From Halichondria panicea (lineage: Eukaryota; Porifera; Demospongiae; Suberitida; Halichondriidae): a DNA stretch of 64,000 nt. The notes beneath the pieces are model-generated. The model searched no databases. It was not told the origin of the DNA and saw only the letters and a program-made list of their open reading frames with translations. Made by a program: the position numbers and the translations under genes. This document shows, in pieces, positions 23,411 through 31,867 of the stretch. Position 1 is the stretch's first letter. Every line of letters starts with the position of its first letter. The stretch is taken from NCBI RefSeq assembly GCF_963675165.1, contig NC_087386.1:3912169-3976168 (forward strand). The letters are read 5' to 3'.

Positions 23411-24627
23411 AAGTTTTACTTTATCTCTTTCCTTGGCAATCTGTTGTAGAAATTACAACAATGGGTAAGGAATCGTTATGATGAATTAGATGAAGTTGTA
23501 TGTGAGCTCCTCCCTGACAAACAAACTGTAGTCTAGGTAACCGCCTTATCAGTCAAGTAGGCTAAAAATCTGTGTCCTTTGATGTAAGCTTTGATGTCTC
23601 TTTGTGCATATGTAGTTATAAAAAAAAAAAAAAAAAAAAAAGAAACCTTTGACTAGCTAGGAAGAGTAGCAGCAGTAGGCAGCAGTAGTAGTAGCAGTGC
23701 AAGCAGGACTAGACTAGATTAAAAAGTTGGTGGAAAGAATAACTGACCGTTTGGACGTCACCTGGCTGCCAGACTTTCATCTGGACTCTTCCCCCTGAGT
23801 AGCTGGCCTTTCTCTAAGCCACAAAACTGAGCAAGAAGCTGAAGAAGCAGCTAGACAGAGACATGTACCTAGCCTTGAGAATTGGGAGGCGTGGCTCAAC
23901 TAGTTAGCCCAGCCCAGAGGAATTGTTACCGTGGGTACTGAACAACCGTAGAAGTAGGGCTACCCCTGGCTTTACTGAATTAACTAGCTGTGTCTGCTGT
24001 CTAGTTGGACCAGATTTAGCTAGATAATGGGGTAGAGAATAGTTGAGCGGTGCTGTGTGTAGCTTGAACTGTACTGGCTGGCAAGAATCTAGTAAGCACC
24101 CTATGCACTGATAACTCGTCAGAATGGAGGGTATGTTCTAGGGATCTGGACAGCTGTACATCCAAAGGAGCCAGGGAGTGCCAATCATCTTCTCCCAGTC
24201 TCTGACACGCTAAACAAAAGGAGCTAGAACTGGGAGTCCCAGCTAGAATTGCTAGCCGGATCTAGACTAATAGAATGACTTGGAGGCGTGGTGAGGCCGG
24301 ATCCACACTAATTGATCGACCTAAAGACGCTCCTGTTCCAGATTTCACGAATGGCAAGGAAAGGGTTATCTTTTGATAATTATGCTATTATTGCTATTAT
24401 TGCTATTATTGCTTTATATGATTGCTATTATTGCTAATTACATAACATAATGCTATTTCTTGCATGTGTATTATCATTGCTATCTGCTCCCCCATAGCTG
24501 AGACTGTTAACAGAAATGAGAAATAATATTATGACTGAACGGTGATGCATAAAATACATGCATAACTGAAGTTTTACTGAGCTATAATACATATTAATGA
24601 TGTGGAAGAGGACAATGAGAGGATAAT
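23411..24627. other. Noncoding spacer with A-tract
   Basis: A run of 22 A at 23620-23641 could be the tail of an old retroposed insert, but no SINE or LINE body is recognisable upstream. CAG/AGTAGCAG-rich sequence follows, then the short GCTATTATT block at 24381-24445. No gene found. Confidence 0.4.
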
Positions 24628-25319
24628 TTAAGTAAACTTTCTTGTGAGACGAATATTGTGCAAGTTAATCATCTGCCAGAGAAAAAAACAGTATCTGTGC
24701 CTAGTCATTTTCCTCGTGTGGAATTTAAACCGACCGAGCCACTTGAAAGCTTGTTCAGCACATTCAGTATTTACCTCGTGGATTTCGCTGAAAGCAGAAA
24801 GATGAGGATGGTATTGACACAGGGGATTCTCAGGAGGCATACAACACAGCTCAGTGTGCTTGTTACAATGGAACAAATCAACCAAAAACCTGACTTTGTT
24901 CAGAAGTATTTTGGCTCCCAACGATCCTTTGGCTTCCAAATTCTTCAAAAATGGATGAAAACCACACGCCCTGTCATACCCTAAATACCTCAATCTTTCA
25001 AGATCGTGTACGTTCCTACCAAACGTAGTGTATAGGAAAATGTAAGCTTGAGTGGCTGATTCGCATGTAAACATTTCGGTAAAGTTGACAATGACTCCAC
25101 ATGGTCTTACAACAGCGAAAAGTCCGGCAGTTTGGTCATAAAAACGATAGATATTTCCAGCTTTCTTACAACCCACCAGAACAGTGTCATCATCATTGTC
25201 AGGAAGAGGTGCTTCTTCAGCATGTTTGTTTTCGCTGTACATACTGGTGATCCATCAAACTTGGAACAAGAGAAGTGGACTCCTCACAATGTGCTGGGCA
25301 AAATTTTGATGGTATTTTA
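24628..25319 (-). pseudogene. KDZ-type transposase, C-terminal part
   Basis: A 204-codon frame (25242 to 24628) contains the C-terminal half of a Kyakuja-Dileera-Zisupton transposase: TVLVGCKKAGNIYRFYD, GLFAVVRPCGVIVNFTEMF, the LGYDRACGFHPFL block with acid and Cys, VRFLVDLFHCNKHTELCC, NTECAEQAFKWLGRF and FFLWQMINLHNIRL. Upstream, 25244-25319 in a different frame reads SKFCPAHCEE, the FCPxH motif of the family's cysteine cluster. The change of frame near 25244 may be an intron (an AG acceptor, CACCAG, is present) or a mutation. The segment is cut at 25319 by the TIR element. It is probably dead, as the rest of the gene is scattered to 30.5 kb. Confidence 0.65.
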
Positions 25320-25369
25320 TATGGGGGGTGATCAGTGCCAAAACCTCCAGTTCTTTTTATTTAGTACTA

Positions 25370-25800
25370 ACATTATTTGCATGGTAAAGTTCTACATACA
25401 AATGACACGCTCTCTCTTATTTGCATGTGAAGTTCTACATACAAATGATACTCTCATTTGCATGGTGAAGTTCTACATACAAATGACACGCTCTCTCTCT
25501 TGTTTGCATGGTGATAATCTACATACAAATGATAGTCTCATTTGCATGGTGATAATCTACATACAAATAATACTCTCATTTGCATAGTGAAGTTCTACAT
25601 ACAAATGACACGCTCTCTCTTATTTGCATGGTGATTTTCTACATACAAATGATACTCTTCTTTGCATGGTGAAGTTCTACATACAAATGACACGCTCTCT
25701 CTTATTTGCATGGTGATTTTCTACATATAAATGATACTCTTATTTGCATGGTGAAGTTCTACATACAAATGAGAAGTTCTACATACAAATAACGCTGCAT
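25370..25800. repeat. Left octamer-motif array of the TIR transposon
   Basis: About ten units of roughly 33-45 bp, alternating GACACGCTCTCTCTTATTTG and ATGATACTCTCATTTGCATG forms, each followed by GGTGAAGTTCTACATACAAA. Most units contain ATTTGCAT, the reverse complement of the octamer ATGCAAAT bound by POU-domain factors. The mirror array lies at 26340-26605 with about seven units. Confidence 0.8.
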
Positions 25801-26339
25801 GGCAAATGATATAAGCTTTGTTAGTTTTACAATGACACTCTCATATATATTTGCATTGACTTGAAACCACTCCTTTTTTCATCTATAAGGAAGGGCTCGG
25901 ATGAAAAAGGGAAGGTTGGAATACAATTAGAAAAAACCACTATATAACTGCATAATGTGTGGGTGTTTATTCAGCTTTGATCCCAGACCCCGCCAGAAAT
26001 GTATTTTATACTCGAGGCTATAATAGCAACAGAAATAGTACATGCGTGAGTGGTGGCACGCAAGTTGTTAGGACGTTAACATTGTGGGAGCGTGACATTC
26101 TTCACGCATGCCCCTATAGGACAACTGTAAATTTATAGTAGGCATATTGAAGGAGGACACAATTAACATTATAGTATAGACGGACATTTTAATTAACATA
26201 TCAACTACGTGTTGGACACGCCCGCTCATGTGGCAATCCTTTTTGGTTACATAAGTGGGCGTGTCCAATAACGGAGTTAAAAAAATTACTCTCTCCCCTG
26301 AGCCTTTTCTTAGGTGAAAAGGAGTAGTTTCCAGTTCAG

Positions 26340-26605
26340 CAAATTAACTATGCAAATGCGAGAGTATCATTTGTATGTAGAGCTTCCCCATGTAAATGAG
26401 AGTATCATTTGTATGTAGAACTTCCCCATGCAAATGAGAGTATCATTTGTATGTAGAACTTCACCATGCAAACAAGAGAGAGCGTGTCATTTGTATGTAG
26501 AACTTCACCATGCAAATGAGAGTATCATTTGTATGTAGAACTTCACCATGCAAATAAGAGAGAGCTCGTCATTTGTATGTAGAACTTCACTATGCAAATG
26601 ATTTT
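26340..26605. repeat. Right octamer-motif array of the TIR transposon
   Basis: About seven units of ATGCAAATGAGAGTATCATT followed by TGTATGTAGAACTTCACC, the inverted counterpart of the left array. Five units keep an exact ATGCAAAT. Confidence 0.8.
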
Positions 26606-26653
26606 AGTATAAATAAAAAGAGCTGGAGGTTTTGGCACTGATCACCCCCCATA

Positions 26654-26710
26654 ATTTTACTCTTTCCTCCAAGCACTAGCACTGCATGCATGGTGTTTCA
26701 GGACAACACT
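26654..26710 (-). pseudogene. KDZ transposase fragment between two insertions
   Basis: A 57-bp island between the TIR element and the Mutator-like element. On the minus strand it reads MHAVLVLGGK and, once the downstream element and one target duplication are left out, continues into the SKIPSKFCPAH segment at 25.3 kb. This is the expected order in the cysteine cluster of KDZ transposases. Short length makes the protein reading tentative, but the element borders around it are firm. Confidence 0.45.
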
Positions 26711-27798
26711 TAGCCTCGATCCCAGGCCGAGTTTTCACTTTTATAACGGTTAGGCGAACAACTGGGCCTGGTACTAGTTGTCTGCGCATGCGTCAAATTT
26801 TCATTGTATATTTGTGGTCGGCAAAAATTAATATTTAATAAATCAATAATCGAAATTTGTACACAGAAAATGCACAGAGTGAGTACACAAAAGATGCACA
26901 TAGGGAGCTGCTTCACAAAGGCCTGGGGAGTTGCCAGTTGTGCTGCAGCACAATTACAGTGACCCAGGGCAACTTCAGGATGATTGAATGCCTTCAAATT
27001 ACGTTTCAAAAAGATTTAGCAGGCTGCTGGACTTCTCTGATTCTAGGCCCCAACTCGTAACTCATTGCTTGAGAAAACGTAGATTCTCTTGATGTCTCTG
27101 AGCTACCCAGCAACGCTCGAATGAGCAGGTCATACTCCAGTCCTGTGTCTGTGAGTATAGGACAATATTAAAAGAAACCAAAGACGGTTAAACCCTTACC
27201 TCAAACTGTCCAGTCTCGTCCGTTAGTATAGCCAAGAGGAGCACTGTTGGGATAGCTGGATATTAGCCATTGCTCCTGTACAGAGAAGTAGACATTTTAA
27301 ATACGTGTAGATCTATACATATTAAATTTCTCGGTTATAGTGTCATTTTCGACGAGCTGATGATGGCAGCACCAAGTTCTCTAGCTCACACTCTTCATTT
27401 GATCCACCATATTAATGATGAAACTATAGTCTACCTACATTCTTGCCAAACATGAACAAGACTTGATAGCATAGCCGGCCATAGGGCCCACACAAAAATA
27501 TCTGACCTTAACAAGCTTGACAAAGCTTTATACCTCTTCCCTTGTTGTTCAGTCTTCAGAATAAGCTTCAGAGAAGAGAGAAGCTTCAGCTAAGAGCCAT
27601 TCCAATCGATTCCAATAATGATAAAACGGAAACTGACTTCTAGTACACGATAGTACACGAATATAAATGTCACGAAAGTGAACGAGAATATCATTTGTCA
27701 GAATCTGACAAACGACTGACGCATGCGCAGACAACTAGTACCCCCAGTTGTTCGCCTAACCGTTATAAAAGCGAAAACTCGGCCTGGGATCGAGGCTA
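26711..27798. mobile_element. Mutator-like element (MULE), non-autonomous
   Basis: The ends are TAGCCTCGATCCCAGGCCGA on the left and its reverse complement on the right. They match over about 90 bp (through AACGGTTAGGCGAACAACTG and TAGTTGTCTGCGCATGCGTC). A perfect 9-bp direct repeat GACAACACT flanks it (26702-26710 and 27799-27807). Long TIRs and a 9-bp duplication are the hallmarks of Mutator-like elements. The 1,088-bp body has no transposase. On the minus strand it holds splice-like segments (see findings). Related ends occur at 15649-15697 and near 39343. Confidence 0.85.
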
Positions 27799-28039
27799 GA
27801 CAACACTGGGTAATACCGTAATGCTCGATCAGAGGCCGCTCTTGTATAAAGGCCGCACTCAAATAGTAGCCTCCCTTGCTAGCAAAATGAAACATTATTT
27901 TAGTAGCCGCTCTCAAATAGTAGCCTCAGTGAACTTTGACTCTAGCATTTCTGCACGTGGCAGCCAAAAAAATTATTACTACAATCTCCCCTTATAACTG
28001 CTACTCTCAGCTGTAAAGAATCTTTCACCTTTCTATCAG

Positions 28040-28114
28040 GAGCAGCTGTGGTGACATGCGTTGATGGTCAGTGGAACAACACGGGCATACTGTGGTGTTC
28101 TAGATCATGTACAG
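28040..28114 (+). pseudogene. Sushi/CCP-like exon fragment inside copy A
   Basis: A 75-bp open segment is framed by an acceptor (TTTCTATCAG) and a donor (GTATCT) and is symmetric in phase (1-1). It reads AAVVTCVDGQWNNTGILWCS with RSC after it, the second half of a sushi domain: a Cys, G-x-W and two closing Cys. Such phase 1-1 modules are the classic units of exon shuffling in extracellular proteins. Copy B of the same repeat lacks the segment, so it was either captured by copy A or was already at the insertion site. No adjoining sushi exons were found. Confidence 0.5.
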
Positions 28115-28216
28115 GTATCTTTGAAACACTACTATCTATGCTACAATGTAGCAGCTAGCTAGCTACATGTACGTAGCTACGAGTAGCAGCTTGTTAGTGC
28201 TTCACAAAGACTTTTT

Positions 28217-28429
28217 CATGGCAGAGTAACAACTTTTGATGACAAACTAAATTATCTGGAGCTAATAAACGCCTCTCTGTAGCCTCTCTTCCAGCAAAAT
28301 GAAACATTTAGAGAAATGTTTCATTTTGCTGGAAGAGAGGCTACAATTCAAGAGGGGCCACTGTTCAAGAGCGGCGTTTATTAGCTCCAGATAATTTAGT
28401 TTGTCATCAAAAGTTGTTACTCTGCCATG
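28217..28429. repeat. Near-perfect long hairpin
   Basis: Left arm CATGGCAGAGTAACAACTTT through GGAGCTAATAAACGCC and right arm GGCGTTTATTAGCTCC back to CTCTGCCATG match over 59 bp. Nested within is a second pair, TAGCCTCTCTTCCAGCAAAA to ATGAAACATTT and its complement, with a 5-base loop near 28314. RNA from either strand would fold into a hairpin with arms of about 90 bp, with one asymmetric bulge. Confidence 0.85.
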
Positions 28430-28483
28430 AGACTCGAGTATTAAATACCGTATATGCTTGATCAGGAGCCGCAGCTACTAAAT

Positions 28484-28567
28484 GATCCTGTCCAGCTTTA
28501 GCTTTAGTCTTTGGCAGTGAACACATTGGCCGGCAGATCTTCTCAATGCCATCCAAAGAACAGTAAC
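28484..28567 (-). pseudogene. KDZ transposase, cysteine-cluster exon remnant
   Basis: After an acceptor (GTACATAG at 28568 and above) the minus strand reads YCSLDGIEKICRPMCSLPKT. This matches the DG-x-x-x-GxPxC stretch that follows the N-terminal block in KDZ proteins. The upstream exon leaves two bases while this one needs one, so either a base has been lost or the acceptor differs. It is truncated at 28484 by the repeat end. Confidence 0.45.
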
Positions 28568-28675
28568 CTATGTACATGCATGCATGTGTAAAAATATTAT
28601 ACAGTCACTATATTTCAATAACTTAATTATCATGCTGTAACTTTATAATGCGACTAAGGTGAGTATAATTATACA

Positions 28676-28734
28676 GAGTTAGTGTTAGGGGGGTGGTTAG
28701 GTAAGGGGTATAATTATAGGTAAAGGGTATAGGC
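28676..28734 (+). repeat. Telomere-like G-rich repeat, left block
   Basis: Degenerate TTAGGG-related sequence (GTTAGTGTTAGGGGGGTGGT, then TAGGTAAGGGG). It is separated from the larger block of the same orientation (29634-30190) by the inverted-repeat-bounded insert at 28735-29633. Confidence 0.7.
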
Positions 28735-29633
28735 ATAGATAGTAGAGGAAGGGGATTGGAAACGGGATCACGTGAGCTTATGCTTGCAACGTAAGGCCTC
28801 TGGGACCGTGCGCGTGGCAACCTATGACACCTTGAGGTGTGATTTTACTGGTTTTGAGGTCAAGAGAAGCTTTTGAAAAGAAGCAAATGAGAGGATACTA
28901 GGTAAGTAAATGTATGAATAGCCCTAAAATTTGTCTTGAGGCATGGCTAGATACAAAATGAAACATTATTACTAGCTAGAAATCTTGGTAGCACACAAAA
29001 TTTGAAGATTTTACAACACTTAGCTTCTTTTTATTTGTGGGGTAAGAACTGACATGAATTGCATCTATTGTAAATGAATGGTTACAGTAGTAGTACATGA
29101 TGTTATTTTATTGCTTCAGCTATATATTGGAAGTGGGGATATCATACTTCTTGAGTTATTGACCGATTTGTTGATTTCCACTAGCCATCTTTGCGGGGTA
29201 GCATCTCCATAACTAAGCTGAGTTTATATTAGAGACTCGGCAATATTAAAGATCAATGTCCATATTATTGCTTCCAATTCATTAGATTTTGAAAATCACT
29301 ATTCATGCTCTGATTTTGTCACCGCAGTGTCGATGTGTGGCAAGAACTTGGACTGAGAAATCACTGGAAGAACATTGATAATTCATGTATAATTATGTTT
29401 AGACCATGCTTATACCTTATATTGATTGTTCATTGTTGTCTATGCATGATCATAAGCTTGCTTTAAGCTTTTAGTTTAGCATAAACTGCCATTAGTGCAC
29501 AAAAAGTTTATTGCAAGCTCAGCACTTCAAGTTGCATCCATGGTCGCGGCTATAATTGAGATTGTAGCAAGGACGGTCCGTGTGAAATAGTGCTAATTGC
29601 CTGTGTTTCCAATCCCCTTCCTCTACTATCTAT
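28735..29633. mobile_element. Inverted-repeat-bounded insert in telomere-like DNA
   Basis: A perfect 29-bp inverted repeat bounds it: ATAGATAGTAGAGGAAGGGG continuing ATTGGAAAC at 28735-28763, and the complement at 29605-29633. The 899-bp body is AT-rich with no long open frame. G-rich telomere-like sequence of the same orientation flanks both sides, so the segment looks inserted within, or amplified with, that array. No clear target duplication. Confidence 0.55.
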
Positions 29634-30190
29634 GGTATAGGTTAGGTATAATTTAGGTATAAGGGTTAGCATGTGTTACGGGGATGGTATATAGGTAAGT
29701 GTTAGGGTTAGGGTTAGTATTATGGGGGTTGGTTATAGGTAACGGTTAGGGGATAGTTGGGTAGGGTTAGCATGTGTTAGGGGGATGTTAAGTAAGTGTT
29801 AGGGCCGGGTTAGGCATATTATGGGGGTCGGTTATAGGTAACGGTTAGGGGATAGTTGGGTAGGGTTAGCATGTGTTAGGGGGATGTTAAGTAAGTGCTA
29901 GGGGGATGGTTAGTGGGTTAGGGTTAGGGTTAGGGTATATGTTAGGTAAGAGGGGTTAGGGTTAGCACGTGTTATAGGGTTAGGGGGAGGGTTAGTGGTA
30001 AGGGTTAGGTTAGGGGGATAGTTAGGTAACTAGGGTTAGGTATAGGTATATGAGTTTGGGTTAGGGTAAGGGTTAGGTTAGTATAGAGTTAGGGTAATGG
30101 CTAGCATCATGGTTAGGTAGTTTGGTTAGGAGTTAGGTTAGTAGGGTATGGTATAATAGTTAGCATATTGGGGAGAGGGTGAAGGTAATG
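29634..30190 (+). repeat. Interstitial telomere-like TTAGGG repeats
   Basis: About 550 bp of degenerate GGTTAGGG-type sequence with an exact run GGGTTAGGGTTAGGGTTAGG at 29917-29936. A higher-order unit of about 120 bp repeats (TTATAGGTAACGGTTAGGGG, then TTGGGTAGGGTTAGCATGTG). TTAGGG is the common animal telomere unit. The flanking DNA is not terminal, so this is an interstitial relic or a satellite derived from telomere repeats. Confidence 0.8.
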
Positions 30191-30206
30191 GGGGGAAATA
30201 TCTTAC

Positions 30207-30528
30207 CTTGCTTTCTTGTCGCATTGATGGTGCACCCACGGACTGGTTTTACTTGTTATGTCCGCCCACGCTTGTTTGCACAGTTCGTCTATGTCTTTTC
30301 GTTGGGACGGTCCAACATCTGTAGCGAAGCTGGTTGATAAAAGATTACCACAGTCGTTGTGGTAATTAACCAGGCAGTACATAAACCATGCGTCTTCAAC
30401 ACATCTATCTGTCAGCTTCCAAGGATGAACTTGATCCTTGATGTTTCGACCAAAAAGGGTATGGTCTTTCAATCGAAGACAATCCACTTCTCTGAAGTTA
30501 GCGTTGTATACCTCGGCTCTTGAACCAT
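30207..30528 (-). pseudogene. KDZ transposase, N-terminal exon
   Basis: A minus-strand exon-like frame with acceptor CTCAAG and donor AG|GTAAGA. It reads AEVYNANFREVDCLRLKDHT, then RNIKDQVHPWKLTDRCVEDA, WFMYCLVNYH, DIDELCKQAWADITSKTSPW and HHQCDKKAR. This is the region just before the cysteine cluster in KDZ transposases (Zisupton/Dileera type). The same strand and order as the C-terminal piece at 24.6-25.3 kb suggests one gene, now interrupted. The 5' part was not found; the adjoining DNA is the GCAATAATAGC array. Confidence 0.6.
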
Positions 30529-30587
30529 CTTGAGAATATTAATTATAGTGCATGTTTTTACATGGTATACATCATGCAAGTAATAAT

Positions 30588-31640
30588 TATAGCAATAATT
30601 ATTATGACATGGTACATCTAAATCAAGAAATAGCAATAATAGCAATAATAGCGGTATCTATAATGGTATATAAATCAAGAAATAGCAATAATAGCACTAG
30701 TAATAGCAATAATAGCGGTGTCTATAATTATTATAAGAAATTAATAGCAATAATAGCAGTGATATAATTATAAATTAAGAAATAGCAATAATAGCAATAA
30801 TAGCAATAATAGCGGTGTCTATAATGGCATATAATTCAAGAAATAGCAATAATAGCAATAATAGCGGTGTCTATAATGGTATATAAATCAAGAAATAGCA
30901 ATAATAGCAAATAATAGCGGTATCTATAATGGTATATAAATCAAGAAATAGCAATAATAGCACTAGTAATAGCAATAATAGCGGTGTCTATAATTATTAT
31001 AAGAAATTAATAGCAATAATAGCAGTGATATAATTATAAATTAAGAAATAGCAATAATAGCAATAATAGCAATAATAGCGGTGTCTATAATGGCATATAA
31101 TTCAAGAAATAGCAATAATAGCAATAATAGCGGTGTCTATAATGGTATATAAATCAAGAAATAGCAATAATAGCAAATAATAGCGGTGTCTATAATGGTA
31201 TATAAATCAAGAAAATTAATAGTAATAATAGCAATAATAGCGGTGTCTGTAATGGTATAATTATAATCAAGAAATAGCAATAATAGCAATAATAGCGGTG
31301 TCTATAATGGTATATAAATCAAGAAATAGCAATAATAGCAATAATAGCGGTGTCTATAATGGTATAATAATTATAACCAAGAAATAGCAATAATAGCAAT
31401 AATAGCAATAATAGCAGTGTCTGTAATGGTTATAATCAAGAAATAGCAATAATAGCAATAATAGCGGTGTCTATATAAATCAAGAAATAGCAATAATAGC
31501 AATAATAGCAATAATAGCGGGTGTCTAATGGTTAAGAAATAGCAATATAAAATCAAGAAATAACAGTAATAGCAATAACAGCGGTGTCTATAACAATAAT
31601 AATAGCAATAATAGCAGAGTGTCTAGAAGTACAGCATGTA
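30588..31640. repeat. AATAGCAATAATAGC satellite, right array
   Basis: About 1 kb of AATAGCAATAATAGC blocks separated by a spacer of the form GGTGTCTATAATGGTATATA plus AATCAAGA. A 266-bp higher-order unit is present twice in tandem (30651-30916 and 30917-31182). Related degenerate sequence runs on to 31790. The array is in reverse orientation to the block at 23190-23410. Open frames across it are repeat artefacts. Confidence 0.85.
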
Positions 31641-31867
31641 CATGTAGTAAGTAGATAATAGCAATAATAGCGATATATTACTGTGTAATAGCAGTAGTAG
31701 CAATACTTTGCTAATAGCACTTTTTTGTGTAGAAAAGTAGGATAATAACATTAATAGCAGGGTGCTATTAGGGGTTGCTATTATGCTAAAAGCCAATACT
31801 GCACCAAACTCCATATTGGGGGTGCCGTTTGTCTCAAAACTAATACACTGTAAACAGTCGATGTTTA

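Larger units (their letters stand above)
25320..26653. mobile_element. 1.33-kb TIR transposon with inverted octamer-repeat arrays
   Basis: The ends are TATGGGGGGTGATCAGTGCC (continuing AAAACCTCCAG) and its reverse complement, a TIR of over 40 bp. The 6-bp duplication ATTTTA flanks it exactly (25314-25319 and 26654-26659). Inside each end is a tandem array, the two in inverted orientation, built on TTTGCATGGTGAAGTTCTAC and ATACAAATGA. The centre (25800-26330) is noncoding. No transposase, so it is non-autonomous. It inserted into the KDZ gene: with one ATTTTA removed, the KDZ frame reads on from 26.68 kb into 25.3 kb. Superfamily not assigned. Confidence 0.85.
27815..28483. mobile_element. TACCGTA-ended element, copy A (rearranged)
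   Basis: Starts TACCGTAATGCTCGATCAGA followed by GGCCGCTCTTGTATAAAGGC and shares about 200 bp with the intact copy at 45759-46151 in the VPS13 gene. Copy A carries an extra 160 bp or so (with a sushi-like exon) absent from copy B, and a long inverted duplication at 28217-28429. A second terminus in the same direction follows, TACCGTATATGCTTGATCAG at 28447. It abuts KDZ coding sequence at 28484. Confidence 0.7.

Noticed and set aside
24658-24984. 108-codon plus-strand frame
   Set aside because: Antisense of the KDZ transposase C-terminal region, which has clear family motifs on the minus strand.
25370-25800. CRISPR-like appearance of regularly spaced repeats
   Set aside because: Units alternate between two related forms with no unique spacers, sit in inverted pairs at the ends of a transposon, and the genome is eukaryotic.
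28676-28820. Minus-strand frame in the telomere-like block
   Set aside because: Translation of degenerate TTAGGG-type repeats.
30552-31556. Open frames of Ile/Ala- or Asn/Ser-rich repeats in the GCAATAATAGC array
   Set aside because: They are translations of the satellite in both strands and have no start context or domain.
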